A stretch of DNA of 64,000 nt from Sycon ciliatum (GCF_964019385.1 NC_088654.1:10202145-10266144), one strand, 5' to 3'. Shown: positions 43,634 to 55,698, counted from the stretch's first letter. The notes: generated from the letters alone by a model not told the origin. Numbers and translations: made by a program.

Positions 43634-44200
43634 CTACCAACCCGTAGAGTAACGAGGGTCCGAACCTGGGTTTTCCCAATACGGTTCAAATGGTCGCAAG
43701 AATAATCGATGTTCAACTGTATTCCAATTCAAAACTGGTGTATACACCAATATACAAGGTGTTCTCCAAACTGGTGCAATGTATGTATACGTTGTATGTT
43801 CACAATAACTATTCAGCATTCTAAGGTAGGTAGGCAGCTTGAATACCTTTGAAATAGTGCAGTAAGCAGCTAGAATGACAAAGAATAGCTGAAGAGTGCA
43901 GAAACATGATCGACTTATTTGCAGCTGCATCCTGCGTGGAGTCGTTCCGCAATGTCTTCCATTAATTTTCTTCCTCCTCAGATGACGACACGACGTCGCT
44001 GCCGTCACTACCCCAGACTCAGAATTTATCACAGGTGATGACTCCTCATCTTCCGACTCTGACCAGTCATCGACCACCTTGAGCCTCAACGCAGCCTGAG
44101 ATGACGGCGGCGATTCCGCCTCGCTGTCGACATCGATGTCGGAACCAAAGAACGTCTCATCCTCACTCTGAACTTCTTCAGCGGGTACTTCAGCATCCAC
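43634..44200 (-). CDS. acidic ORF, unknown (possible first exon or transposon-derived)
   Basis: An ATG at 44200 opens an acidic, Ser-rich N-terminal stretch (AEVPAEEVQSEDETFFGSD followed by further SESEDEE motifs, about 65 residues). The rest of the frame is not convincing. Another frame near 43985-44020 also reads acidic (SSSEEEE), which could mean a splice or frame change. Acidic N-termini like this occur in piggyBac-type and other nuclear proteins, but nothing decisive is present. Confidence 0.3.
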   Translation of the reverse strand: MDAEVPAEEVQSEDETFFGSDIDVDSEAESPPSSQAALRLKVVDDWSESEDEESSPVINSESGVVTAATSCRHLRRKKINGRHCGTTPRRMQLQISRSCFCTLQLFFVILAAYCTISKVFKLPTYLRMLNSYCEHTTYTYIAPVWRTPCILVYTPVLNWNTVEHRLFLRPFEPYWENPGSDPRYSTGW

Positions 44201-45369
44201 TCCCCACCAGGCTCGAGCTAGCTGTACACAATGACTGCCGCGTGTGCTCTGCGAACAGCTCTGGCGTCCGCAGCCATCGCAACAATATCAAGGAACACTC
44301 AAGTCGCCACTCGACAACACTTCAACTAACTAACTTCAAATAAATTCAAGCAAGGAGTTCAAGAAGAACTCGTCGCGCTGTTCGCAGCGCGATCAAAAAT
44401 CGTTAAACGTCACAAATCGACCATTTTCTTGAAAAAATTTCGAAACCCCTAAGGGTCGTTTTCGCGGCTCATATTATAATATATTATATATTATATACCG
44501 GTAGATTTTGGGTATAAGGACACTTCTAGGGACCGGCGGATTCTGCTCGAACAGGTGGCAGATTCTGCTCGAAAAGCAGTGAAATTCAGCCCTCACCAAC
44601 GCTGTACAAAGCGTCACTGACCCGTTTCTCAACGGTCGCGCTCATTGACCAATCAGCGTACACCTAACGTACCAAAATTCTCAAACTTACCGTAATTCCT
44701 TGGTTGATACGGTGTAGTTTCCAAAGATTTTTTATTGGCCAACGTCTTCATTCGATAGATACCAACAGATTGTCCGCTTCGAATTTTTCGATTTGATGGC
44801 TGTTTGGCCGAAAATTACCTCCCAAATCGGCCTCCACTCGTGCCACTTCAAGGCTTTCCAAGTGGCCAGCATCGCAATTCGGAAGCGGAGAAAGGATAGC
44901 CAGTGAAAAAAGAAAAACAACGACGTATTGGTTGTCAAAATCGACCAAGAAATGAATTCAATAGACCAGTTTCCGTGCTGCGCCCTCGCTGCGAAAAGGA
45001 CCAAAGGGATTCTTTCTCGGCAAAAACAAACAAACAACAGCTACATGCATCTACGCGCCGTGCAGGTGCTTTTTGCAGTGCAGTAGACTGGTAGATCGAC
45101 CTACACTGTCACCACTGCACTGACTGTACATACCAGTAGTAGGCAGTACTCGGCGGTAGTCATGTAGAACCAGACTGGATGCCAACACTGACCGGCCTTG
45201 ATGGTCAGTGTTCAGAGCTACGAAATCTATGATTGTAGAGAAGCTCTCGAACGAGAAAGCTTCAAAAATAATTATTGTTGAGAACAGCTAGCTACAGGTC
45301 AAGGCAGACGAGGAGGCTTCGAATTATTAAGAAAGAAGAAAGCTGGTGAGATTATCAGTACTTACAGCA
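44201..45369. other. intergenic, no supported gene
   Basis: Contains an AT-only palindromic stretch near 44470-44500 (TATAATATATTATATATTAT-like). No supported coding sequence. Part may be the 3' UTR of the transposase gene: a GTAAGTAC donor lies five bases after its stop codon. Confidence 0.4.
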
Positions 45370-48300
45370 TTAGGACTGGATTTCCTCGACTTCAGCCTCG
45401 GCTGTTGCAGCGGGTGGAGCCTCGATAGCATCAGTGGATGTGCTGGCGGAGACGATGGATTTTGTCTGCGCGGAAGCAGCATCACCCTTCCTGGTGGGAA
45501 TAAATATAACGCTGTGTTTTCGGCCACTCTCCTGGAGGGTCGCAACATCCTCTGCATGCGCAGGTCGGCTTGGATGACGCTGCAGAGCCTGTCGATGGAC
45601 TTCCTCAGTCGTCAGTGTCCTTCCTGCAGTGGAAGAGGAGGCTTTTCTGGAGGCAAGGTTACCCTGCGCTTGCTTTATTTTCTCACGAGTCACTGTGGAC
45701 GTGTACCTAGCCAACCTCTCCCGCATCTGCTCCTTGTGATGGGAGGTCACCCTGTCCTCACCATCTCTATCACTGTCAGGGGCGTACATAGGGCGGTTCC
45801 CGGGATGCCCGGGAACCAGTAAAACAAATTCGATATGGGTACAGAGAATTTTTTGATCCAGTCCCATCGCTCACAGACTCACAGTGCAAGTGCATGCAGT
45901 GCATGTCTGGAGTCCGCCTGGCCGGTCCGAGGACGCGTCGACGGTGACTGACCACTAGCCCAGGTGTGAAAGTGGTGCTGGGAGTGGGACACAGCGTAGA
46001 TCTACTGAACTGGGCCATGCCTGAACCCATCCATGATGGGTTCAACAAAGTCTCTAGTCTAGTTACATCGCCGGATTCCTCGATCTCAGAGTCAAATTTT
46101 CTTTTGGAGTTTGTTTTGACAAAGTTGGTCGTGTTTTGACGATGCTTTCGCTTTGTGGAAAAGAAAAATGAAGCGTCGACATCCAGAGGGCCAGCGCTCT
46201 ATTCAGAGCTATTTTGAGCTGCAGGCAAAGTGTGTAGCCAGTGCTAGTGGCGAAGGTCAAGCGATAGATGAGAATGCAGACGCACCTGACGTGCAAGTGA
46301 AGTATGCATGCAACGAGCAGCGCTGAGGAAGAAATCGTCGGCGAAGCTGTAGAGCGACCGTTGTTGGAAGCTGCTGGATCATCCAAAACTTACTTCAATG
46401 ACATGGGAGGGTGTTGGAAGGGATTCTGAAAGTCGACGTCCACAGTGGAATCCAGTCCCCCGAAATTTGCTGGACACGGAAAAGATTTCCGTCATCGACA
46501 ATTGTTGTGCGCCACCGCAGGCGAAGGATTTCATTTCCTGTGCGTGTCCAGATGGATGGCAAACAGCGCCACTTTCAACTATCCTTGTTGGAGGAGTTAC
46601 CCTGGATAGTCTTTTGACAGGCATGCAATGGTGGCTTCTGCTTGGCCTGTGTGATGTTTGCTCCAGATGATTCGAAACTTAGGCAGCTTTCAAGACTGCA
46701 TGCAATCGTCATGCTGACCAAAACATCCATAAAACGGGGAAAAGTTCAGTCTTTTAAAATCATAAATGCGTAGCAATGACATCGTCCAGCAGCTTGTGGA
46801 TGGCAATTTCACCCAGTCTGAGGAGAATATGCAGAAACTCTGTGGGGTACGAAAAACAGCACTTCAATTGTGTGTAATGGTGGTTCATCAGTTGGCATGG
46901 GAACCACTCCTGGAGGCGAGCGGCGTACGCCCCTGACTGTGTAGGACGTTCTCCACAAACAGGTGAGACGCTTGCTTGGACTCTTCCGACTCATTATGGG
47001 AGAGGTAGATGGAGCCGATATTGAACTGGCGCTCAGCGATGGCGTTGCTGACGGGCAGGCAGAAGATGTGCTTGGCACACCAACTCCACAGATACTGCTG
47101 TGAACTCGCACTTGGACACGATGGGCCTGACATCATTGCCACCTCCACGATGTCCACCAGTAGCTCTGGGCGATCCATTTCCCAACGTTTCCGCCAGGTG
47201 TTGATGTCTTGCAGCTGATCCACAAGGAGCGACAGTACGACGTACTCATCCAGCCAAGAAGCACTGGGATCACACGTTAAGACATGAACCGCCTCCACCA
47301 GCTCCAGTTCAATGGCCGTGTCCACGACAGCGTCCATGTCACCGCAGTTCGCTGCCTCGACGAGGAGGTCTGAGTGCTCCACTGCGATCGCCAGCGGGGC
47401 ACTATTGATCAGTGCCTCGCGTCCGGTGGCCCGCAACCATGCGCGCCAAAACATAGTGCGGTGTGTGGTGCTTGCTCCCATACACAGCAGTAGCGGGACA
47501 CATAGCCACCGAGTTGCATGCTTCTGCAAGGCTGCAGCTATCGCAGAAGTGAATGCAGGCAGGATCTCGTTGTGGAAGACCTGCTGGGATGATGCGTCAA
47601 GCCTGGCCGCTGACTGGATGGTCTGGGTCAGGGCGAAGTGAGGATGGGTGGTCATGAACGACGCTTGGCGAATATCCTGCAGAACCCGGGTTGGCCACAT
47701 CCGAGCGAGGTAGCTACTGGTGAAATTCAGCTCATCATCCTGGCTGTGGCAAGAAGACAAGGCGGGCATCAGCAAGTCGTGCAACACTTCCCATAGGAGG
47801 CAACGCTCCGTGGCAAGGACAGGACTTGCGGCCATTTCTATGATCTCCCGCCATATGCCGTAGTGAGAATTCGACTTAGGCATAGACTTGAGGACTGCCT
47901 TGCCCATCTGGATGCAGCTGTCTCCATGCTGCCACCACCACCTCAGGTGCTCAAACATATAGGACCACCTGCTCTCCACAAACTCCTGGGGCAAACTGGG
48001 TGCCTTCTTACAGATGCCCTCGGATGTGTACAGGGCTCTGTAAAATGATGGGTGCTGGTGGTGGACATAAGCAACTTTAAAATGTAGCTGGTACAAGTTA
48101 AAATCACTCATTCCACCTCTGCCGCCAAAGCCATCGCCGATTGCCGTCTTCAGCGCGATATTCACAATATGTGGGTAGCAGCCGATGAAAGTAACTTTTC
48201 CTCCAAAAAGCTTGCCAAGCTCAACGGCGTGACCTTTCTTTGCACCGGACTGCGTTGTTGCGTTGTCGCCCATGACGGTTGCCACTGACTTTACACCGAA

Positions 48301-51300
48301 CATTGAGGTTAGGATGTGGTGGTCGGCTGACGCTTGGTCGCTACCTCTGCTGCTGGCAATGACGGTATTGGCCAGAATGTAGCCAACTGGCCTGTTTTGC
48401 TGCGCCGACCAGACGTGAACACCCATGATATGACGTTCGTCATGGCCTTTATTGGAGTCGTCAGCAAAAAGACATACATCACTGTCGACAGTGGCCAAGA
48501 CGTGCGATAAATTCAGCCGGTCGACCTCACCAAGCACCACGTTCCATCTGCTCAGCGTTGTCGGCGAGACTTCCCACCCCATGTCCCCGCTGTTTGTTTT
48601 GATGAGCAGATTGCCAAACAAGTCGAGAGCAAGCGAAGCCTTCTGGTTGCTCAGAATACAAGCATGTTTGATGAACCTCACACCAGCCATAAAACCAGTC
48701 GTGTGCTTGCGCACTCCATCTTCTACCACTACAGCAGACCGAACAGCTGTGCCATGCGTTGTTGTTGATGCCTTCATGTCTTTGAATGTTTTTTTTAATT
48801 TTGTTGCTTGGCTGTGTGCTCCACGCAGCTGATCCGTCTGCCGCTTGCATTCCGCCTGTAGTTCTGCGACAGCTGTTTCGAGTGACTTTGCTTTAGCTTC
48901 TAGCTTGGCGTTTGCTTCTAGCAGATGCTGACGACTTTGTATCAGTGCTGTGTATGTGTCCGCTGAGATCGTGACTTGCTGTGGCTGCTGTGTATGTGTC
49001 TTCTCTGTGTCTGCACATAACAAGACACGCATGAGCGTACGTTCACAAGCAGCACATCCAAACGTTAGCTGTTTGTGGATGTACCACCACCACGTACCAT
49101 GATTATGTAGATCGTAATAATATGCATGTATGAACTGATATACCGGTAATTGCAAGCGGGTTATGGTGCATGTGCCGTGAGAATTACTCGCGCATTTGAT
49201 GGTTGTGTAGTGGGTAGCCGAGTAGTCGGATGGAGGCACACACAATAAGACTGTGAATATTATGTTCTCCGGCTCAATCTGCCTGGAGGGACTCTGAACG
49301 GAATATAACTGCTCCGGCTCAATCTGCCAGGAGGGACTCTCTTCTCTGCTATGAGTTAAATCTATCTCTGGTAGAGCAGATAGGGCTTATATAGCATAGA
49401 CAGCATATACATGGCAAGGGGAGAAATAGTAGTGCAAGGAGAAGACGTACAAGGAGATAACGTGAAAGGAATAGGTAGGAGGAAGAATGGACCTAAGTAG
49501 CGAGCAACCATTAGGTAACAGGAATGCAATCTAACAGTATGAAGGAAACTAATGTGAATGGCAGGCAGGGTAATTGGGCGTGAAGGTTACTAAGAGGACA
49601 GCGGTTGGAAAAGCCATTTGACTGTGTGCGAGCTAGGACATGGATTCTGGGAAGACATCTGGCAGAAGAAGAGAAGCGGAACATATCTTAGAACTAGTAA
49701 TCAAAAGAGTTAGTGATGAGGAACGGGCTATAGGAATCAATGTAATGTAGTACAGCATGAATGTGTGCAACATGTATACAGGTCATGCCGTACCGGTCTG
49801 CAGGCAGGGTTGTCTAGTAGTCCTACTTCAAAGTATTAAAGTGGTTGCTGGGAGAAGCACTTAGGAGTAACCGGTGGGACAAGAGTTGGTTATAAGTAGG
49901 GCCAGGGATACTACACCCTCCCTTCCTACACTAAATCACGCCCTCGTGATTTGACAGAGAGTTCGGTGTTGTATGCTGAGCACTACTCACTGGAAGACAC
50001 CGTCAGTAGGTGGACTGGACATCTAACTTGCAATCACATACAGGTATTCTTGAATTTTGAACAGAGCGCTGGGCCGAAAGGGTGACAATTGACACTAGTA
50101 GTAGTAGGAGTAGTAGTAGCTAGAGCTCAGCAGCAGATCATAGGAGGCGGTGTGAACGTCATAGTAGATAGCGTATTACTTGTAGAGCGTCAACCGGAAT
50201 ATGGCAAATAATATCGGAAATGATAACGTTTTTAGAGTAGACAGAAGAACTGAACTGATAACAAATCAAAAATAGAAGCACACCAGGTTCTCACCATCTC
50301 ACGGGGTCAAAAGGGAATATTGTCCTCCAAATAGGACTCACAGCACACTTGCTGTACCACCATGGCGTTTGAGCCATAAAAATAGTTCACAGTTCCAAAC
50401 TGAACTGGACAAAGGGCACTCTAACACACATTATCCCAGGTTAGCTAGATAGACCGTGGCTCACCATGATCGGACGCCTACCTAACTAAACTGGATTCAC
50501 ACACTCGCATAAAGGAAGACTGAAGAGAACAGGAAGACTGAAGGAAGACAGGAAAGAAAAGGCCATATCGGGAATTAGCTTACGTTGGACATGGAGCTTG
50601 ATCGGTAGAGACGCTGTCCGTCATCATTTCGGGTTAGGGGGAGACGTGGCGGGCGAAGGAGTAGCGGCGACTGACGCATCAGGTTGGGCCATGCTGGTAC
50701 CGGTTACACCAATAGAACAATTCACCGCTGCCATCAGTTCTGGAGCGCCGCTGCCATCACTGCAATACAGATACTAGGTGGGTTCGAATCTAGCAATTAT
50801 AAAATTGAACCACCGCTGCCACCAGTGTAATATGCGTGATCTAAGGCAATCCCACCGCTGCCACCAGTGTAGTGGGTAGCCGAGTAGTCGGATGGAGGCA
50901 CACACAATAAGACTGTGAATATTATGTTCTCCGGCTCAATCTGCCTGGAGGGACTCTGAACGGAATATAACTGCTCCGGCTCAATCTGCCAGGAGGGACT
51001 CTCTTCTCTGCTATGAGTTAAATCTATCTCTGGTAGAGCAGATAGGGCTTATATAGCATAGACAGCATATACATGGCAAGGGGAGAAATAGTAGTGCAAG
51101 GAGAAGACGTACAAGGAGATAACGTGAAAGGAATAGGTAGGAGGAAGAATGGACCTAAGTAGCGAGCAACCATTAGGTAACAGGAATGCAATCTAACAGT
51201 ATGAAGGAAACTAATGTGAATGGCAGGCAGGGTAATTGGGCGTGAAGGTTACTAAGAGGACAGCGGTTGGAAAAGCCATTTGACTGTGTGCGAGCTAGGA

Positions 51301-52116
51301 CATGGATTCTGGGAAGACATCTGGCAGAAGAAGAGAAGCGGAACATATCTTAGAACTAGTAATCAAAAGAGTTAGTGATGAGGAACGGGCTATAGGAATC
51401 AATGTAATGTAGTACAGCATGAATGTGTGCAACATGTATACAGGTCATGCCGTACCGGTCTGCAGGCAGGGTTGTCTAGTAGTCCTACTTCAAAGTATTA
51501 AAGTGGTTGCTGGGAGAAGCACTTAGGAGTAACCGGTGGGACAAGAGTTGGTTATAAGTAGGGCCAGGGATACTACAGTTGTTCCTCTATACTTATTGAG
51601 CCAATCGCCAGCCGTTTACATTTTCAATACAATAATAATTATTACCGTAGTTATAATTACCTGCGGCAGCGGCTAACTGGTGGTCATGGTGCGGACTGTC
51701 CTCTGAAACTGGCGGAGCGGCTTCTGTAATACTTTCATCATGTTCATGGGGATGGATATGTTCGGCGTGGGCGTTTTCCAATGACGGGTTGATATTTGGC
51801 TGTGCAGACAAAATTATGTGGAATTGAATATTATCGTATTATGAATTAATTAATTAGACTGGAAACATTAACATGTACTATTATACCTGGCATGTACCGG
51901 CTCTACTCGTGCATAACCTGGCCACTTTCCCACTTGCTACAAAGAATCAACACCACTTACGCTCTCTTCGATGGGATCTTCTTCCTGGTACTGCTCTTCA
52001 CTGTTAGAGTCTAGGTCGTCATCTGGCTTTTGTTTCTTCGCAGGGTTGGTCGCATTGGAAAACCAGCTTGCGTTCTTTCTCTTGCGAGAGGAATATCCCG
52101 TTCTTTTCCACGGCAT
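45370..52116 (-). CDS. hAT-like transposase(-derived) gene, three exons, last exon split by a TIR insertion
   Basis: Exon 1 is 51961-52116, exon 2 51661-51799, exon 3 starts at 49010. Phases 0 and 1 match across both GT-AG introns. Exon 1 begins MPWKRTGYSSRKRKN, a likely nuclear signal followed by an acidic tract; exon 2 is His/acid-rich; exon 3 starts with a coiled coil (about residues 110-175). The body carries an RNase H-like hAT pattern: DDSNKGH, GDNATT, a CxxH box (CYPHIVN), ESRWSYM, and near the end LPVSNAIAERQFNIGS, like the hAT dimerisation block. A 1159-bp element (45777-46935) interrupts exon 3 after about residue 790, adding about 18 residues and a stop. Beyond it the frame resumes at the duplicated ACAGT and stays open to the TAA at 45370-45372; without the insert the CDS would be 2772 nt (923 aa). 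An LTR element sits in intron 2. I see no TIRs around the gene, so a host-adopted gene is possible. Confidence 0.7.
45777..46935. mobile_element. CAGGGG-family TIR element, copy B, 5-bp TSD, inside a coding exon
   Basis: Left end CAGGGGCGTAC and right end GTACGCCCCTG, flanked by ACTGT (45772-45776 and 46936-46940). On the plus strand an ORF fragment near 46168 (MKRRHPEGQRSIQSYFEL) resembles the start of hAT-like transposases, and scattered ORF pieces follow, so the element may be a decayed autonomous copy. It is 1159 bp. Confidence 0.88.
49206..51577 (-). mobile_element. non-coding LTR retroelement with apparently identical LTRs (TRIM/LARD-like)
   Basis: Direct LTRs of 710 bp each (49206-49915 and 50868-51577) look identical by eye and are bounded by TG...CA. 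The duplicated target GTTG lies at 49202-49205 and 51578-51581. In minus sense the internal region starts with TGGTGGCAGCGGTGGG, a primer-binding-site-like sequence, and ends with a purine tract (AGGAAGGGAGGG) before the second LTR, so the element reads on the minus strand. The internal part (about 950 bp) has no coding capacity, so it depends on proteins of another element. It looks structurally whole and very young. It lies in intron 2 of the transposase-like gene. Confidence 0.93.
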
Positions 52117-52561
52117 GATTGTCGCTAATGGGAGAACTCAGCCACCTGAAGCTTTCAAAAAGGAAGCATCAGATGAATGAGTTCGCCAGAAAAATAATAA
52201 GAACGACAAGAAAATAGGTGCAGCTGCATTCGATATTCGCGCGCTCGTGAGACGACGGCGAGATAGGACTGAGGACACAGCTAAACTACAATAGACAGTC
52301 TGCCGATGCTAAAAAAGAGCTCCTCTAGGAGAAGCTCGGCGCGCCGTAAAGTCTGCACTATTCTGCTGCAAGAAGACAAGAGAACCAAACTCAGACTACA
52401 GCTTGGAGTTGGAGACGAAGCAAAAGCTGAGCTGGTTTCAAAAAAAATGGGGAAAGACAAGAAAATGAGTAGCGTCGAGTACGCGACATGGTCTTTAGCT
52501 CGAAGACACGCGGGGGGCACGTGCGCCCACGGGTAGCGCGGCTAGCCGCCATGTTTTCAAA
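52117..52561. promoter_or_regulatory. possible bidirectional promoter
   Basis: About 445 bp separate the start codons of the minus-strand transposase-like gene and the plus-strand candidate gene. The right part is GC-rich, and GCCGCCATGTT at 52545-52555 matches the YY1-type motif often found at metazoan promoters. No TATA box is apparent. The role is inferred from position. Confidence 0.35.
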
Positions 52562-53857
52562 ATGGAGGTCGACGCTTTTGAAATCTGTGTAGACGATGGT
52601 GAGGGCTGAAATTGGCAGAACCATACAAACCTTATGGCGGGCAATTCCTCGAATTCTGCTCCATTTCTTTATCCACATACCAATCATGCATGAAACTTAC
52701 CAGAAAAAGTACCGAATTCTGCCAATTTTTCTGCCGGCAGAATCCGCCGGACCCAAAACACTTCGCGAATAGCTTGGTCGGGCGCGGTGGGTGTGTCATC
52801 AGGCAAAGACACGTGTTGCAGAGAACGTGCGTGTGCGTGCTCCATACACAACGAGACTGCCAAGACAAGAGAACACAACTCGTAGGTCTACTCTTTATGT
52901 ACAGTACATGACTATTGTACTTGTTAATGTTATCTTAGATTCAGCCGCTCGTCCATTATCTTTTGATTTGCGTAGAACCAGTCCTGTGGACCCTGCGTTC
53001 ACTGCCTTTTCAAGAGATCCAGTCGGTAGTCGGTTTGTCGTTCCGGAGCTCCGTTGATCATGTAGGGGTTTCATTTGACTTTTCACTACCAAGATGTGGT
53101 GGTTTTCTCGGTCATGAAAACGATCTATCGGAGGTGAACAGGAAAGGTCCAGCACCAGCTACGCTATTGCCAGTAAGAACATCGCAACGGGGTACGTACC
53201 TCCCTGTCGGCGTCACGCCGTGTGTGTCTTTCCCTGTACTGTCACGGTTTGTTGTTGTGTGTTTGGCCATTGCTTCACTTACCTACATGATTGTATTTCA
53301 ATGGACGTCTACTCTCTCGATCAGTCCCTCTCTCTTTCGTTCTCACTCCCTCGTGCATAGACCATTGTGGACTGTAGACCGTAGTACATGAAAAGAAGAG
53401 CGGACTCAGTACTCAGTACTCAGTACTCAGTAGGCTAGGATGATGTCCATATCCAGTTACTCCGCACCCGAAAGTACATGTAGTGGTGGTTCCTCCGTTG
53501 GCAAAAACGTCGTGATGGATTTTTGAGGGACTGGTTTGCGCACAAACCGCCGTGAAATGAGTCGCGATCACTTTCTCGGCCTTCCCTGGCGTGCCATGAA
53601 AGAGATACGATTCGAGGAAAGTGACCTTTCACAGCAAACTGAGCAGAATCGATCAGTGCGCTGTGGCAACGTAGGTGATGACAGCCATGGCGAGCGAAAC
53701 TGAAATACCACGTCTCCGAGGACATACTGCGCTGCTTGGCCTCTCCAGCACTGAGTTTGAGAGTGAAAGAGAGCGATGGAATGGAGCAGCGAGCCCACAC
53801 AACGAGCGAGTGAACAAGCTGCTGCTCCAATCGCACAGCGGAACGAAACGATTCTGA
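52562..53857 (+). CDS. candidate small multi-exon gene, unknown function
   Basis: A chain of exons keeps frame across GT-AG sites: 52562-52598 (starts MEVDAFEICVDD), 52939-53025, 53066-53191, 53528-53670 and possibly 53756-53857. Phases are 1,1,1,0, giving about 164 residues. Intron 2 would be only 40 nt, and the last exon is uncertain: exon 4 can also read through to a stop near 53699. The predicted protein is mixed and mostly polar, with FDFSLPRCGGFLGHENDL in exon 3 and DHFLGLPWRAMKEIRFEESD in exon 4. I do not recognise a family. Support is phase agreement and the head-to-head position with the transposase-like gene. Confidence 0.35.
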
Positions 53858-54309
53858 AATCAATTTCTTGTTCCAAGCTGCGCGAGACCCAGATTCGAAT
53901 GCTGATGACGATGCATTCTTTAGAAGTCTGCAGTCCGACGTGAGTCTCGTGACAAAGGAAAGCCGACAGGCGACAGAACTTACTTGCTAGCCGCATGCTG
54001 TCCAGTGCTGGCAGGAGTATCCATCAGATAAAATGGAATCAGTTTGGCTGTGCATTTACTCCTCGTTTCGCGGAGTTCTGGAGAGTGGAGATGAAACCAA
54101 GGAACAAGGAAACGAGAGAGCTTGGAAGCTCTGGACCCTACGCTATGCTTTTTTGCCAAGCTCATCGTGCATGTTAGAACTGATGGAAATGTTTTTTTCC
54201 ATTGATTGGCTACATCATTGTATTGCAAAAACGTTTCAATTAGTTTGAATATGAATTTCTAAGCAGGCTAGTACAGGTATGCTTTAGGAGCTGCATCTGC
54301 GCCTTTATT

Positions 54310-54395
54310 CTTGAAGGGTGGTGGCGTTCCTACGGATGCGGAAAACTCGGCCTCTAGCCGAGTCTGACACGAACTGTGAATTTTTTAATTTTTTT
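54310..54395. repeat. interspersed repeat, inverted partner of 28870-28945
   Basis: GTTCCTACGGATGC and AACTCGGCCTCTAGCCGAGT match the inverted sequence near 28880-28935. Confidence 0.65.
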
Positions 54396-54653
54396 TAGTG
54401 CAAGTAGAGGGCTTACACAAAAGGTAAATTGAAAATGTGGGCACCGGGCGGAGGCAAAACTCACGAATGCTACTAGACTAAACAAATGTGAGAGTAGAAA
54501 ATACACACGGAAAATTGTACTGTATTTTCGGGTGTGTTACCTGAACTATGACACCCATACAATGGCTCAAAAATCGCCCGTACGACTTAGACTTAGACTC
54601 CCAATGCTGGCCAAGAGTCAACCAGTGATACGGCCTGCCATGCGTGACATGTA

Positions 54654-55178
54654 CAGTAAAACCTGTAACTAAAGACCACCGTGACTAGCGACCAGCCTGG
54701 TACTAAAGACCACCGTGACTAACGACCAGCCTGGTACTAAAGACCACCGTGACTAACGACCAGCCTGGCACTAAAGACCACCGTGACTAACGACCAGCCT
54801 GGTACTAAAGACCACCGTGACTAACGACCAGCCTGGTACTAAAGACCACCGTGACTAACGACCGGCCTGGCACTAAAGACCACCGTGACTAGGGACCAGC
54901 CTGGTACTAAAGACCACCGTGACTAGCGACCAGCCTGGTACTAAAGACCACTTTGCCAGGCACGGACGGTCTCGCATTCATACAGCAAAGCCTGTAACTA
55001 AAGACCACCGTGACTAGCGACCAGCCTGCTACTAGCTACTACAGACCACTTTGCCAGGCACGGACGGTCTTACATTCACATGTGGTTGTGCGGTGCAAGC
55101 CTCTGACTAAGGACCACCTGCCATTAAAGACCGCTTTCTCTGGCCCCAAGGGTTGGTCGTTAGTCACAGGTTTTACTG
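54654..55178. mobile_element. TA-flanked pogo-like MITE with internal 34-bp minisatellite
   Basis: CAGTAAAACCTGTAACTAA at left and TTAGTCACAGGTTTTACTG at right, with TA at 54652-54653 and 55179-55180. Between them the unit TAAAGACCACCGTGACTA plus GCGACCAGCCTGGTAC (34 bp) repeats about eight times, then more diverged units follow. The unit begins inside the TIR, so the terminal region itself has been amplified. Confidence 0.88.
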
Positions 55179-55320
55179 TATGTAACAAGTCAACGGTAGC
55201 CCACTAATATCACATGATAACAAATAATAATAATTCGACGGGTTCGCGTACCAGGCAGGTCAAGAACAAGGAGTCGTAGAACTCCCTGGTCAAGAATCAC
55301 CTTTCCACTCACAGCCTCAC

Positions 55321-55345
55321 ACACAAACACAAACACACACACACA

Positions 55346-55423
<78 letters not shown>
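55321..55423. repeat. (CA)n microsatellite
   Basis: About 50 CA units with one TA interruption. Confidence 0.97.
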
Positions 55424-55425
<2 letters not shown>

Positions 55426-55698
55426 AAGGAAGGTGAAAAACAGGCAGCACATTTACGGTTAGAACATTCACCACTTCAAGTTCAAAACAAAAGGAGAAGA
55501 GAACTATGTCCTTCATCCTCATCCCTGCGACAAACACTTTCTTCTGTGATTAATCTCCTCCGTACACTTCACCATGGCCTGCAAATCCAGCTTGACCTGT
55601 TACAAGGAATTGACACTGAGTGGCAAATAAGATAAAGGTCCAAAAGAATGCTTTCGAGGGCTTGGGCTCCTGATTTAGCACCATCACCAGTTCCTCAA

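Noticed and set aside
44230-44335. Short plus-strand ORF resembling a mitochondrial presequence (MTAACALRTALASAAIATIS)
   Set aside because: It ends after about 32 codons with no convincing donor or downstream exon.
46936-46945. Copy B being removed as an intron from the transposase-like transcript
   Set aside because: The element-TSD junctions give an acceptor-like CCTGACAG, but the only nearby donor-like GT would shift the reading frame.
49011-49245. ATG at 49245 as the start of the transposase-like protein
   Set aside because: That ATG lies inside the LTR of the inserted element. The acceptor at 49011 and phase-matched upstream exons give a better start at 52116.
54655-55178. Possible CRISPR array at the 34-bp repeats
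   Set aside because: The units are contiguous without unique spacers and are bounded by TA-flanked inverted repeats in a eukaryotic context; they form a minisatellite within a MITE.
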